Positions 1 to 6,469 of a stretch of DNA of 7,277 nt are shown here, piece after piece. The stretch comes from Kofleriaceae bacterium (GTDB lineage Bacteria > Myxococcota_A > Polyangia > Haliangiales > Haliangiaceae), in contig JAHEAK010000230.1 of assembly GCA_024642805.1 (NCBI GenBank), forward strand, positions 462 to 7,738. Reading direction: 5' to 3'. A program made the position numbers and the translations under genes. Position 1 is the stretch's first letter; every line of letters starts with the position of its first letter. The notes under the pieces are model-generated. The model ran no database searches, was not told where the DNA came from, and worked only from the letters and a program-made list of their open reading frames with translations.

Positions 1-722
1 TCAAGAGCGCGATGGTCTACCCGATCTCGATTCTGTGTATCGCCATCGTGGTGGTCGCGGTCATGCTCGGCAAAGTCATCCCTGTCTTCGAGGACATGTA
101 CAAAGAGTTCAAGGGCGCCGTGCTGCCCAAGCCGACGCAGGTCGTCATCGGCATGTCCAACAGCTTCACGGGCAACTGGTACATCTACTTCGGCATCATC
201 ATCGCCTTCATAACTACCCTATCAGCGGTGAGACGAAATCCCAGAGGACGTGTCATAACCGATGCACTGATCCTCAAGTTTCCGGTCATTGGCAACGTCA
301 TGCGCAAGATCGTCGTGGCCCGCTTCACGCGCACCCTGGGTACGCTCTTGTCCTCGGGCGTGCCGATTCTCGACTCCCTCGACATCTGCGCCAAGACCTC
401 TGGCAACAAGACGGTCGAAGCCGCCATCTATCACGCACGCGAGAAAATTTCCGAGGGTAAGGACCTCGCGTCTCCACTCCTCGAAACCGGTGTCTTCCCC
501 TCGATGGTCGTGCAGATGATCGGCGTCGGCGAGCAGACCGGTGCCATGGACCAGATGCTCCAGAAGATCGCCGACTTCTACGAAGAGGAGGTCGACGTTG
601 CGGTGGCCGCAATGACCTCGCTGATGGAGCCCATCATGATGGTGTTCCTCGGTGGACTCGTCGGCGGCCTCATCGTCGCCATGTACCTGCCCGTCTTCGA
701 GCTGGCCGGCAACATCGGCTAG
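1..722 (+). CDS. pilC: Type IV pilus inner-membrane platform protein PilC (5' truncated)
   Basis: This is the C-terminal 239 residues of a PilC/GspF-family protein; the start lies left of the window. The reading frame is already open from base 3 and enters the typical sequence just before a transmembrane helix, so the ATG at 12 is internal. PilC sits in the inner membrane, where the family couples the PilB and PilT motor ATPases to pilus assembly and retraction. Visible in order: a transmembrane helix (visible residues about 7-27), a short periplasmic stretch, a second helix (about 59-75), the second T2SSF domain (about 90-220) with the family segment ARFTRTLGTLLSSGVPILDS and the later block GVGEQTGAMDQML, and a final helix before VFELAGNIG. 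The family is usually about 400 residues, so roughly 40 % is missing by cut-off, not by mutation. pilS follows downstream. A patch of unusual codons lies at 210-266. The identification is secure; PilC rather than GspF rests on the pilS neighbour. Confidence 0.93.
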   Translation, partial: KSAMVYPISILCIAIVVVAVMLGKVIPVFEDMYKEFKGAVLPKPTQVVIGMSNSFTGNWYIYFGIIIAFITTLSAVRRNPRGRVITDALILKFPVIGNVMRKIVVARFTRTLGTLLSSGVPILDSLDICAKTSGNKTVEAAIYHAREKISEGKDLASPLLETGVFPSMVVQMIGVGEQTGAMDQMLQKIADFYEEEVDVAVAAMTSLMEPIMMVFLGGLVGGLIVAMYLPVFELAGNIG

Positions 723-779
723 CCCTTGGCCGAGACAGCAGAGGGCACGACTTCGCTCCCCCGTCGGGCCGGTGACACC

Positions 780-2471
780 ATGTCGCCGGGAGAGTCGCTC
801 TCGCAGCTTCCCTTTGGTGAGTCAGCTGCAGCCAGCCTGCGCCGACGCCTGACCTACCTGATGGCGTTTCGGGTCCTGCTCATCACCCTGGTGATGGGTG
901 CGACCACGCTTCTGTATTGGCTCGGCGACGTCGACCTCACGTTGCCAAACTCGCTCATCCTGTACGGCATCATCGGCGCTACCTATCTGCTCACGCTGCT
1001 CTATGCGTACTTGCTCCGACAGAGCAGCTACCACGAGCGCCTGGCCGCCTGGCAGCTGGCCTTCGATCTCATCATCGCCACCTTGATCGTGCACATCACC
1101 GGCGGCGCTCAGAGTGCCTACACCTTCTTCTATCCCCTGGCTGTCATCGGCTCGGCCGTGGTGCGGTATCGGCGGGGTGCCATCCTGGTGTCGCTGGCAG
1201 CCGCCCTGCTCTTTGTGTCTGTGTCGTATCTGGGATGGCGCGGCGTCCTGCCCGCTCCCTCTGGGCAGCGCATCCTGCCTTCCGATCTCAACACGCTCGG
1301 CTTCGGTCGCTCGCTGGCCCTAAACCTGGCCGCCATCGCAGGCGTGAGTGCCATGGCCATTCAGCTAGCCAACCAGCTGCAGCGATCTTCGACTGACCTT
1401 GCGACGCACCGGTTGGTGGCCGCCGACCTTCTCACGCTGCACCAAGACATCGTCAACTGCTTGACCAGTGGACTGGTCACGGTGGACCTCGATCGTCGAG
1501 TCCTCACCATCAACCAGGCCGCTGCCGAAATCCTGCATTGCCAAATCGACACTGCCCTTGGCCAGAGCATCGCTAAGATCGCGCCTTCCCTGGCCAACAT
1601 TCTGGACGATGTGGCGATTCTCCAACAAGCCAAGCGCGGCGAGGTGCAACACAAGGTTGGTGAGCTGGCGCGGACCCTTGGCGTCTCGATATCGCCCTTG
1701 GTCGATCACCTCGGGCACAGCATCGGTCGAATCGTCAACTTCCAGGACCTCACCGAGGTGCGCCAGATGGAAGACCAAATCAAGCGAGCAGAGAGGCTCA
1801 CCGTCATCGGAACCCTTGCCGCTGGCGTTGCCCACGAGATTCGAAATCCCCTTGCATCGATCTCCGGATCCATCGAGCTACTCAGCAGCGATCCCAATGC
1901 CGATGAGGACAGCGCGGCCCTCATGCAGATCGTGACCCGCGAGATCGAGCGACTCGACGGCCTCATTACCGAGCTGCTCGATTACGCCAATCCGCGCACA
2001 CCGAACCTGGCTGAATTCGAGCTCTGTGAGGTGGTTCGCGACACCCTGCGCGTCTTTGCCCAAACCGCCAAATTCAGTCGGGTGAGCGTCGTCTTCGAGG
2101 ACGACGAGCCCTCCAGGGAAATTCGCATCGAGGCGGATCCAGAAAAGATCCGCCAGCTCATCTGGAATTTGCTGCGCAATGGTGCGGAGGCCGCCCTGCA
2201 GGGAGGACAGCACTTGTGGGTCTCGCTCACCGCACGCGAGCACGAGGCCGAGCTGGTCTTCCGGGACGATGGTCCTGGAATCACTGAGGAAGTTCGTGGC
2301 CGTCTCTTCGACCCCTTCTTCACCACCAAGGCCAAGGGATCGGGCCTGGGGCTGGCGACGGTCCACGGGACGATCAGCGATCACGCGGGCGCGATCACTG
2401 TCGACAGTGAAGTCGGCCAAGGAGCGAGTTTCCGCGTGCGACTGCCGTATCATCAAGAGCATGACGCATGA
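780..2471 (+). CDS. pilS: Sensor histidine kinase PilS (six-helix membrane domain, PAS, HisKA, HATPase)
   Basis: This is a membrane sensor kinase of 563 residues, expected to autophosphorylate and pass phosphate to the sigma-54-dependent regulator PilR to control pilin transcription. Hydrophobic segments at about 23-49, 58-79, 89-108, 113-128, 134-153 and 178-200 give the six-helix N-terminal domain typical of PilS. A PAS-like region follows (about 219-327). The dimerisation/phosphoacceptor domain contains VAHEIRNPLASIS with phosphoacceptor His352. The ATPase domain has an N box (NLLRNGAEAA, Asn463), a G1 box (DDGPG, Asp496), an F box (FDPFFTTK) and a G2 box (GSGLGL, about 520-525), so all catalytic motifs are intact. 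I chose ATG 780 because GGTGA sits 4 nt upstream; a TTG at 726, 3 nt after the pilC stop, would add 18 unconserved residues but has no visible ribosome site. The adjacency to pilC favours PilS over NtrB-like kinases. The 3' end overlaps the next gene by 11 nt, suggesting translational coupling. Confidence 0.86.
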   Translation: MSPGESLSQLPFGESAAASLRRRLTYLMAFRVLLITLVMGATTLLYWLGDVDLTLPNSLILYGIIGATYLLTLLYAYLLRQSSYHERLAAWQLAFDLIIATLIVHITGGAQSAYTFFYPLAVIGSAVVRYRRGAILVSLAAALLFVSVSYLGWRGVLPAPSGQRILPSDLNTLGFGRSLALNLAAIAGVSAMAIQLANQLQRSSTDLATHRLVAADLLTLHQDIVNCLTSGLVTVDLDRRVLTINQAAAEILHCQIDTALGQSIAKIAPSLANILDDVAILQQAKRGEVQHKVGELARTLGVSISPLVDHLGHSIGRIVNFQDLTEVRQMEDQIKRAERLTVIGTLAAGVAHEIRNPLASISGSIELLSSDPNADEDSAALMQIVTREIERLDGLITELLDYANPRTPNLAEFELCEVVRDTLRVFAQTAKFSRVSVVFEDDEPSREIRIEADPEKIRQLIWNLLRNGAEAALQGGQHLWVSLTAREHEAELVFRDDGPGITEEVRGRLFDPFFTTKAKGSGLGLATVHGTISDHAGAITVDSEVGQGASFRVRLPYHQEHDA

Positions 2472-2823
2472 AGAGTCGTGCCCGCTGTGCGCCCGCGAGC
2501 TGATCCTGGACCACCAGGTCGATATTTGCTTCGAGTGCCACTCGACGCTGCAAATTAGTGGTGCGGTTTCCGTGAGCACGACCAGTGAGTTTCAAGCGGT
2601 CCGAGATCCGCTAGAGAGTGGCAGCGGCTTGCAGCCTTTGCGTCAGCTCACGCCGAAACGCGCTGGCACGGAAGAGACCGATTCCCCGCACTGCAGTTGG
2701 TGCAAGAAGGAGCCAGGCACCGTGCGCAAAATGCTATCGCAGGGTCGTCATCACATTTGCAACGAGTGCGTCTTCTTGTGCGCCGACATTCTGCGCATGG
2801 AACTTGGCGACGACTTCGGCTAG
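2461..2823 (+). CDS. Small protein with a ClpX-type C4 zinc finger plus an N-terminal CxxC pair
   Basis: This is a 120-residue cysteine-rich protein. Residues 78-115 match the N-terminal zinc-binding domain of the ClpX unfoldase: CSWC (Cys78, Cys81), 18 residues, then CNEC (Cys100, Cys103), followed by VFLCADILRMEL, which parallels the ClpX helix after its zinc site. In ClpX this domain dimerises and binds substrates and adaptors. No AAA+ domain follows, so this is a free-standing module, not ClpX. The N-terminus has a second possible zinc site, CPLC (Cys7, Cys10) and CFEC (Cys23, Cys26), joined to the first by a polar linker of about 50 residues with no cysteines. There is no signal peptide or membrane segment, so it is probably cytoplasmic. 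The ATG lies inside the last codons of pilS and has only a weak AAGAG upstream, so translation probably depends on ribosomes finishing pilS. The domain call is from sequence; any role in protein turnover or pilus control is inference. Confidence 0.8.
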   Translation: MTHEESCPLCARELILDHQVDICFECHSTLQISGAVSVSTTSEFQAVRDPLESGSGLQPLRQLTPKRAGTEETDSPHCSWCKKEPGTVRKMLSQGRHHICNECVFLCADILRMELGDDFG

Positions 2824-2859
2824 CCGATCAGCGCGCGCCCCTTTCGAAAACGCACTCGA

Positions 2860-3666
2860 CTAGAGCAAGGCATCAATGACGCTCGACTGCTCGCGCGTGC
2901 CAAGCAGCGACGACGCCAGGGGCGCCCAGCGCGATTCCGGTGCCGCCCGCATGCTGCGCTCGAGGTAGTCGCTGGCGTAGTCCTCGTGGCCCTTGGCTGA
3001 CCAAAGTCGGGCAAGGTCAAAGCAGCGCTCGGCCTCGAGTAAGTCACTGCCGTCGCCTTTGCGCCAAGTGGCATCGAGGTCGCGTGCGGCTTCGTCGAGG
3101 CGCCCGAGCTCCAGCATCACCAAGCCGCGGGTGTGTCGAAAGCCGAGCACCTGCGGCCGAAGCGCGATCGACTCTTCGCTAAAGCGCAGAGCACTCTGCA
3201 AGTCGGAGCGCGTTCGCGCCATGCAATAGGCGCGCAGATTGAGCGAGACGGCCAGGAGCGCGCCATGCAGAGGTGTGTGCAGCGCCTCGAGTCTGGCCAG
3301 GCATTCGGTGTAGTCGCCGACGCTCGCCTGGCAGGCCGCCAGCGAGAGCACACAGGCCGCGCGGCCCTCCGCATCCAGCGTCGTGAAGCGCAGGAATTGA
3401 TACAGGCGCCGGGCCCGCGGGGTGTCACCAAGGGAGAGCGCGCGACTGGCCATGCTCGCCATGGCTCGGCGAGACAGACGCCAGAGCCACAGGCTCAGAA
3501 GCACGAAGAGCGCCAGGGCGCTGGGTGGAAGCGCCGGCAGCATGAGGTGCACGGGCAAGCCCGCCAAGAGGGAGGCGCCCAACAGACCGACGACTCGCTG
3601 TTTCAGGGCTCGGAGCACACTCCATGATAGCGTGTCCAAAGCACGCGTGGTAAGCAGCAGCGCCAT
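2860..3666 (-). CDS. Unrecognised membrane protein with TPR-like helical repeats
   Basis: I do not recognise a named family for this 268-residue protein. The N-terminus has two closely spaced hydrophobic stretches (about 25-46 and 48-62), then a basic stretch (LSRRAM), which predicts a membrane hairpin with the rest in the cytoplasm. From about residue 67 to 245 the protein is all-helical with TPR-like pairs: for example SLGDTPRARRLYQF, VGDYTECLARLEALH, SALRFSEESIALRP, VMLELGRLDEAARDLDAT and KGHEDYASDYLERSM. Such repeats usually mediate protein-protein contacts. The frame runs open to 3768, but ATG 3666 is preferred because the earlier part lies antisense to the miaB N-terminus and reads as low-complexity sequence. 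No clear Shine-Dalgarno is visible at this start. The gene converges on the zinc-finger gene with a 36-nt gap and diverges from miaB with overlapping start codons. It is good coding sequence, but its function is unknown. Confidence 0.75.
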   Translation of the reverse strand: MALLLTTRALDTLSWSVLRALKQRVVGLLGASLLAGLPVHLMLPALPPSALALFVLLSLWLWRLSRRAMASMASRALSLGDTPRARRLYQFLRFTTLDAEGRAACVLSLAACQASVGDYTECLARLEALHTPLHGALLAVSLNLRAYCMARTRSDLQSALRFSEESIALRPQVLGFRHTRGLVMLELGRLDEAARDLDATWRKGDGSDLLEAERCFDLARLWSAKGHEDYASDYLERSMRAAPESRWAPLASSLLGTREQSSVIDALL

Positions 3667-3668
3667 GG
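3663..3668. other. CCATGG palindrome holding both divergent start codons
   Basis: The six bases CCATGG read the same on both strands. The ATG of miaB occupies 3665-3667 on the plus strand and the preferred ATG of the TPR-like gene occupies 3666-3664 on the minus strand. The two coding regions therefore overlap by two bases at their 5' ends, with no intergenic space. Each gene's promoter and ribosome site must lie inside the coding sequence of the other, or one start is misassigned. In-frame GTG codons at 3647 and 3650 are alternatives for miaB that would deepen the overlap. Confidence 0.6.
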
Positions 3669-5086
3669 GCGGCCCAGAAGGTCCAGACAAGCTTATTTCA
3701 CTCGGAAAGCGCACGACGGCCCCGTCGGGGGCGCTTGCGGGCACAGCAGCCCAGGCCAACCAGGGCACCGGGCCCAGAGTCTTCTTCGAGACCTATGGCT
3801 GCCAGATGAACGTGGCCGACTCGAACATGCTCAGCGGTCTTTTGGGCGACGAGGGCTTTCGCAAGGCAGAGTCTCTGCAGGATGCCGACGTCATCGTCAT
3901 CAACACCTGTGCGGTGCGCGAGAAGGCCGAAGAGCGGGTCTACAGCCGAGCCAAGGAGCTCGCGGCCCTCAAGCGCCAGAAGAAGGGCCTCGTGCTTGCC
4001 ATCACCGGCTGTATGGCCGAGCACCTCAAAGAGAAGCTCTTGGAGCGAGCCCCTGAGGTGGACGTCATCGCCGGGCCCGATGCCTACCGACGCGTGCCGG
4101 CACTCATCGAAGAAGCGCGCCAAAGTGAAGTGCAAGAGGCTCGCATCGACACCAAGCTCGACAAGGCGGAGACCTACGAAGGTGTCGAACCCGATGACGC
4201 CAACGGAGATGGCGTCTCAACCTTTCTGAGCATTCAGCGCGGCTGCGACAAGTTCTGCACCTTTTGCGTGGTGCCCTACACGCGCGGTCGCGAGCGCGGA
4301 GTTGCGCCCCGGGAAGTGCTCCGCCAGGCCCGCTCGTTCGCGGAAAAGGGCTACAAGGAAATCGTCCTGCTCGGGCAGACGGTCAACTCCTACCGCTACG
4401 AAGATGTCAGCTTTGCACAGCTCCTCAAGGCCGTGGCCACCGTCGATGGTATCGAGCGCATTCGCTTTACCTCGCCCTACCCCGTCTCGTTCACGAGCGA
4501 TGTCATCGAGGTCATGGCCACGGAAGACAAGATTTGCAACTTCATTCACCTGCCGGTGCAGAGCGGTTCGACGAGCGTGCTCGAGCGTATGCGTCGCGGC
4601 TACACGGCCGATGACTTCGTAGCCTTGGTCCAAGAGCTCCGCACCGCCATCCCCGAGCTTGCCATGTCGACAGACATTCTCAGCGGCTTCAGCGGCGAGA
4701 GCGATGCCGATCATAAGCTCACCCTCGACCTCATGCGCGAGGTGCGCTTCGACTCCGCATTCATGTTCTCCTACTCGGAGCGCGAGCTGACGGTCGCCGC
4801 TCGAAAACTCCCCGACGACGTAGCACCCGAAATCAAGAAGAGCCGTCTTACCGAAATCATCAAGCTGCAGGGCGAGATTTCGCGTGAGAAGTACGCGCAG
4901 TCAGTCGGCAAGACCGAGCGCGTCTTGATTCACTCGGTCTCCAAGCGCAGCGAGGAGCAGCTGAAGGGCCGCACCGACGGCTTCAAGAGCGTCATCGTGC
5001 CCAAAGCGGGACGCAAGCCGGGTGATTTTTGCGAGGTCAAGATCGCGCGTTCGACCATGGCCACCTTGTTCGCCGAAGGCGTCTAG
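3665..5086 (+). CDS. miaB: tRNA-2-methylthio-N6-dimethylallyladenosine synthase MiaB
   Basis: This is a 473-residue radical-SAM methylthiotransferase that converts i6A37 to ms2i6A37 in tRNAs reading codons that begin with U. Three domains are visible. The UPF0004 domain has the auxiliary-cluster cysteines Cys46 (ETYGCQMN), Cys82 (NTCAVREKAEERV) and Cys116 (TGCMAEHLKE). The radical-SAM core has the CxxxCxxC motif in RGCDKFCTFCVVPYTRGRER (Cys194, Cys198, Cys201). A C-terminal TRAM domain contains the block QLKGRTDGFKSVIVP. The segment LGQTVNSY (from residue 236) marks MiaB rather than RimO or MtaB. All six cluster cysteines are present and the length is normal to slightly long. An N-terminal stretch of about 37 unconserved residues rich in Gly, Ala and Thr precedes RVFFETYGC. 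ATG 3665 is the last in-frame start before the conserved core. The gene stands alone on its strand, between a divergent and a convergent neighbour. Confidence 0.95.
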   Translation: MGGPEGPDKLISLGKRTTAPSGALAGTAAQANQGTGPRVFFETYGCQMNVADSNMLSGLLGDEGFRKAESLQDADVIVINTCAVREKAEERVYSRAKELAALKRQKKGLVLAITGCMAEHLKEKLLERAPEVDVIAGPDAYRRVPALIEEARQSEVQEARIDTKLDKAETYEGVEPDDANGDGVSTFLSIQRGCDKFCTFCVVPYTRGRERGVAPREVLRQARSFAEKGYKEIVLLGQTVNSYRYEDVSFAQLLKAVATVDGIERIRFTSPYPVSFTSDVIEVMATEDKICNFIHLPVQSGSTSVLERMRRGYTADDFVALVQELRTAIPELAMSTDILSGFSGESDADHKLTLDLMREVRFDSAFMFSYSERELTVAARKLPDDVAPEIKKSRLTEIIKLQGEISREKYAQSVGKTERVLIHSVSKRSEEQLKGRTDGFKSVIVPKAGRKPGDFCEVKIARSTMATLFAEGV

Positions 5087-5093
5087 GCAGCGT

Positions 5094-5158
5094 GGCGCCA
5101 GGGAGCGGCGCCAGAGCGTGGCGCCAGAGCGTGGCGCCAGAGAGTGGCGCCAGGGAGC
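5094..5158. repeat. Five 13-bp tandem repeats (consensus GGCGCCAGRGMGY)
   Basis: Five direct repeats of exactly 13 bp begin at 5094, 5107, 5120, 5133 and 5146. A decayed sixth (GGCGCT) begins at 5159, and a partial match precedes the first (from 5087). The first eight bases, GGCGCCAG, are identical in all five units; variation is confined to the last five. Units 1 and 5 are identical (ending GGAGC), as are units 2 and 3 (ending AGCGT). Each unit opens with the palindrome GGCGCC, so any two can pair as a stem of about 6 bp. The array fills the 79-nt gap between the stop codons of the convergent miaB and lipase genes. The period is not a multiple of three, so it is not coding repeat sequence. 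It may act as a weak bidirectional transcription end or be a variable-number repeat; there is no T-tract, so a classical intrinsic terminator is not supported. Confidence 0.92.
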
Positions 5159-5165
5159 GGCGCTC

Positions 5166-5966
5166 TCAGCTGCGCAAGCGCACGATGATTTCAGCAGCCA
5201 CCCGGCGGCTGTACAGAAGACTCACGTGCCCGAGGTCCTCGTAGACCAGCTCCTCGCAGCCACGCCACACCGCGTGGTCCTCGGTGCCAACCAACGCGTC
5301 GGCGCGCGACCAGATCACGGTGACCTTGGTGGTCTTGGGAAGTGGCGCATGGGCAAGGCGCTCGAAGAAAGGCGTACGTGGTCGCAGCTCGACTTGCGCG
5401 CGGCCAATACCGAAAGCGGAAAACACCGTGCCGCCGTGTGGCGTTCCCACGGTGACCAGATGCGCGACGCGCCCGCGATGCCGCCCTGGCCCCAGCGTTA
5501 GGTAGTAGCGGGCAACCAGCCCGCCCATGCTGTGACCGATGAGATCGATCTGGTCACACTGATGTTGCTGACAGACCTGCTCGATGAAGCTGTGCAAGCG
5601 TCGCGACGCACTCGAGACCTTGCCAAGGGTCCAGTACTCGAAGCCGTAGATGGGGCCGTAGCCGGCTTCGGCGAGACGGCGCGCGAGCAAATGAAAACTC
5701 GCGCGATTCATGGCGTAGCCATGCACGACGATAACGGGGCGTTGCCCGCGGTCCGGACGCAAACGCTCGCCAAACAAGCCGGAAGGTCGCACGGCCACCG
5801 AGGCCAGCGCGCTGCCCCACTCCTTGGCTGCCGAGCGCAAACTCAGCGTGCTGGGCGACCCCGAGCGGCGTTGCATCAGCCGGGCTCCCGCACTCGGCAG
5901 AAGTGGATACAGGCCGGTGCCCATCGCAAGATTGCTCGCGCCTGCGACCAGGCCTCTCCAGAGCAT
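5166..5966 (-). CDS. Alpha/beta-hydrolase, lipase/PGAP1-like esterase
   Basis: This is a 266-residue alpha/beta-hydrolase predicted to cleave ester bonds in lipid-like substrates; the natural substrate is unknown. After a mildly hydrophobic N-terminus (about 5-27), the fold begins with PVIVVHGYAM, whose His82-Gly83 fits the oxyanion-hole strand. The nucleophile elbow is IGHSMGG with catalytic Ser146, followed by LVARYYL, typical of triacylglycerol lipases and PGAP1-like esterases. VTVGTPHGGT (about 171-180) is another family block. Asp223 (VIWSRADALV) and His247 (EDLGHVSLL) complete a plausible triad. The open frame reaches 6218, but that part is antisense-like and overlaps the TerB-like gene. 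ATG 5966 has GAAGGG 8 nt upstream, so it is the preferred start. It follows the TerB-like gene after 43 nt on the same strand, probably in one operon. The N-terminus could be a membrane anchor; there is no clear cleavable signal peptide. Confidence 0.86.
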   Translation of the reverse strand: MLWRGLVAGASNLAMGTGLYPLLPSAGARLMQRRSGSPSTLSLRSAAKEWGSALASVAVRPSGLFGERLRPDRGQRPVIVVHGYAMNRASFHLLARRLAEAGYGPIYGFEYWTLGKVSSASRRLHSFIEQVCQQHQCDQIDLIGHSMGGLVARYYLTLGPGRHRGRVAHLVTVGTPHGGTVFSAFGIGRAQVELRPRTPFFERLAHAPLPKTTKVTVIWSRADALVGTEDHAVWRGCEELVYEDLGHVSLLYSRRVAAEIIVRLRS

Positions 5967-5974
5967 GCGACGAG

Positions 5975-5980
5975 CCCTTC
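5975..5980 (-). promoter_or_regulatory. Ribosome binding site that fixes the lipase start
   Basis: GAAGGG on the minus strand lies 8 nt before the ATG at 5966. It is the clearest Shine-Dalgarno-like site in the window, and it decides this start over the longer open frame that would run into the upstream TerB-like gene. Confidence 0.6.
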
Positions 5981-6009
5981 GGCCCCCTGTTTCCCGGTCC
6001 GAAATGCGC

Positions 6010-6381
6010 TTAGCTCGATGAGATGCTTTTTTCGATGGTCGCCGCGGTCTCGTCGCTGATGGACAGGCCGTCACGCAGGCGCTTGAGCATGGCGGTCTCC
6101 GCGTCGGCCACATCCAGGTCGACCATGGCCAGGCGAAGGGCCGCCCGGTAGATGCCCTCGCGGGCCGCCATGGATAGACCCGAGATCGACTCGGTCTGCA
6201 ATTCCACTTTGGAGTCAAGGTAGGACTTGGCTTCGTTGCGCTCGGCCTCGCTCAGTTGCGCCACCGAAATGAGCTTGCTGATGGCGTGGCGCTCGGACTC
6301 TTGAATCACCCCATCCGCCCAGGCCAAGGCCGCCCAGACGCGAATTACGGCAAGATGTCGGCTCTCTGCATTCTCACTCAT
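6010..6381 (-). CDS. TerB-like (tellurite-resistance-type) helical protein
   Basis: This is a 123-residue all-helical acidic protein of the TerB-like superfamily. The first motif, AALAWADGVIQESERHAI (residues 17-34), has the family pattern of an Ala-rich helix, an Asp-Gly turn (Asp23) and an acidic/basic helix. A second, related half follows with RAALRLAMVDLDVADAETAM (about 79-98; Asp88, Asp90 and Glu95 are candidate acidic positions). Family members bind divalent metal or sit as small partner domains in membrane-linked stress systems. Despite the family name, tellurite resistance should not be assumed, as no other ter gene is present. No signal peptide or membrane segment is seen. The gene is the first of a two-gene minus-strand unit with the lipase, 43 nt apart, and is divergent from the Ser/Thr kinase. 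The ATG at 6381 has only a weak upstream purine run. Confidence 0.84.
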   Translation of the reverse strand: MSENAESRHLAVIRVWAALAWADGVIQESERHAISKLISVAQLSEAERNEAKSYLDSKVELQTESISGLSMAAREGIYRAALRLAMVDLDVADAETAMLKRLRDGLSISDETAATIEKSISSS

Positions 6382-6440
6382 GGCCTACGACGATAGGGCC
6401 AGGGCGGGCGCCAGGCAAGCCGGGCGGAGGCCATTAGCTC

Positions 6441-6469
6441 TGGGCAAGGGCTGGCCACGGTCATATAAT
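6441..6469 (+). promoter_or_regulatory. Sigma-70-type promoter of the kinase gene
   Basis: TATAAT at 6464-6469 is a perfect -10 hexamer. At the ideal spacing of 17 nt upstream lies TGGGCA (6441-6446), matching four of six positions of the TTGACA -35 consensus. It sits in a GC-rich 95-nt divergent gap, where TATAAT is unlikely by chance. The expected transcription start, about 6-8 nt after the -10, falls at about 6475-6477, essentially on the GTG start codon at 6477. No convincing promoter for the minus-strand TerB-like gene was found in the same gap. Confidence 0.55.

Noticed and set aside
1878..2579. 233-codon open frame on the minus strand opposite pilS
   Set aside because: It is fully antisense to the conserved kinase domains of pilS, shows no recognisable motif, and reads like the mirror frame that GC-rich codon bias leaves open.
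2824..2859. Possible terminator between the convergent zinc-finger and TPR-like genes
   Set aside because: No GC-rich stem with a following T-tract is visible in the 36-nt gap.
3422..3664. Upstream open extension of the miaB frame
   Set aside because: It lies opposite the TPR-like gene, is Arg/Ser-rich and unlike any MiaB N-terminus.
4217..4714. 165-codon minus-strand frame opposite miaB
   Set aside because: It lies opposite the radical-SAM core of miaB and has no family features; such smooth-looking antisense frames are common in GC-rich genes.
5532..6059. 175-codon plus-strand frame opposite the lipase
   Set aside because: It overlaps the catalytic serine region of the lipase on the other strand and has no recognisable domain.
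5967..6218. N-terminal 84 codons of the long lipase frame
   Set aside because: This part runs antisense-frame through the TerB-like gene, is Arg/Pro/Ser/Trp-rich, and is replaced by ATG 5966, which has a good ribosome site.
6010..6381. A tellurite-resistance operon
   Set aside because: Only a TerB-like domain is present; no terA, terC, terD, terE or terZ gene is nearby, so the resistance function is not supported.
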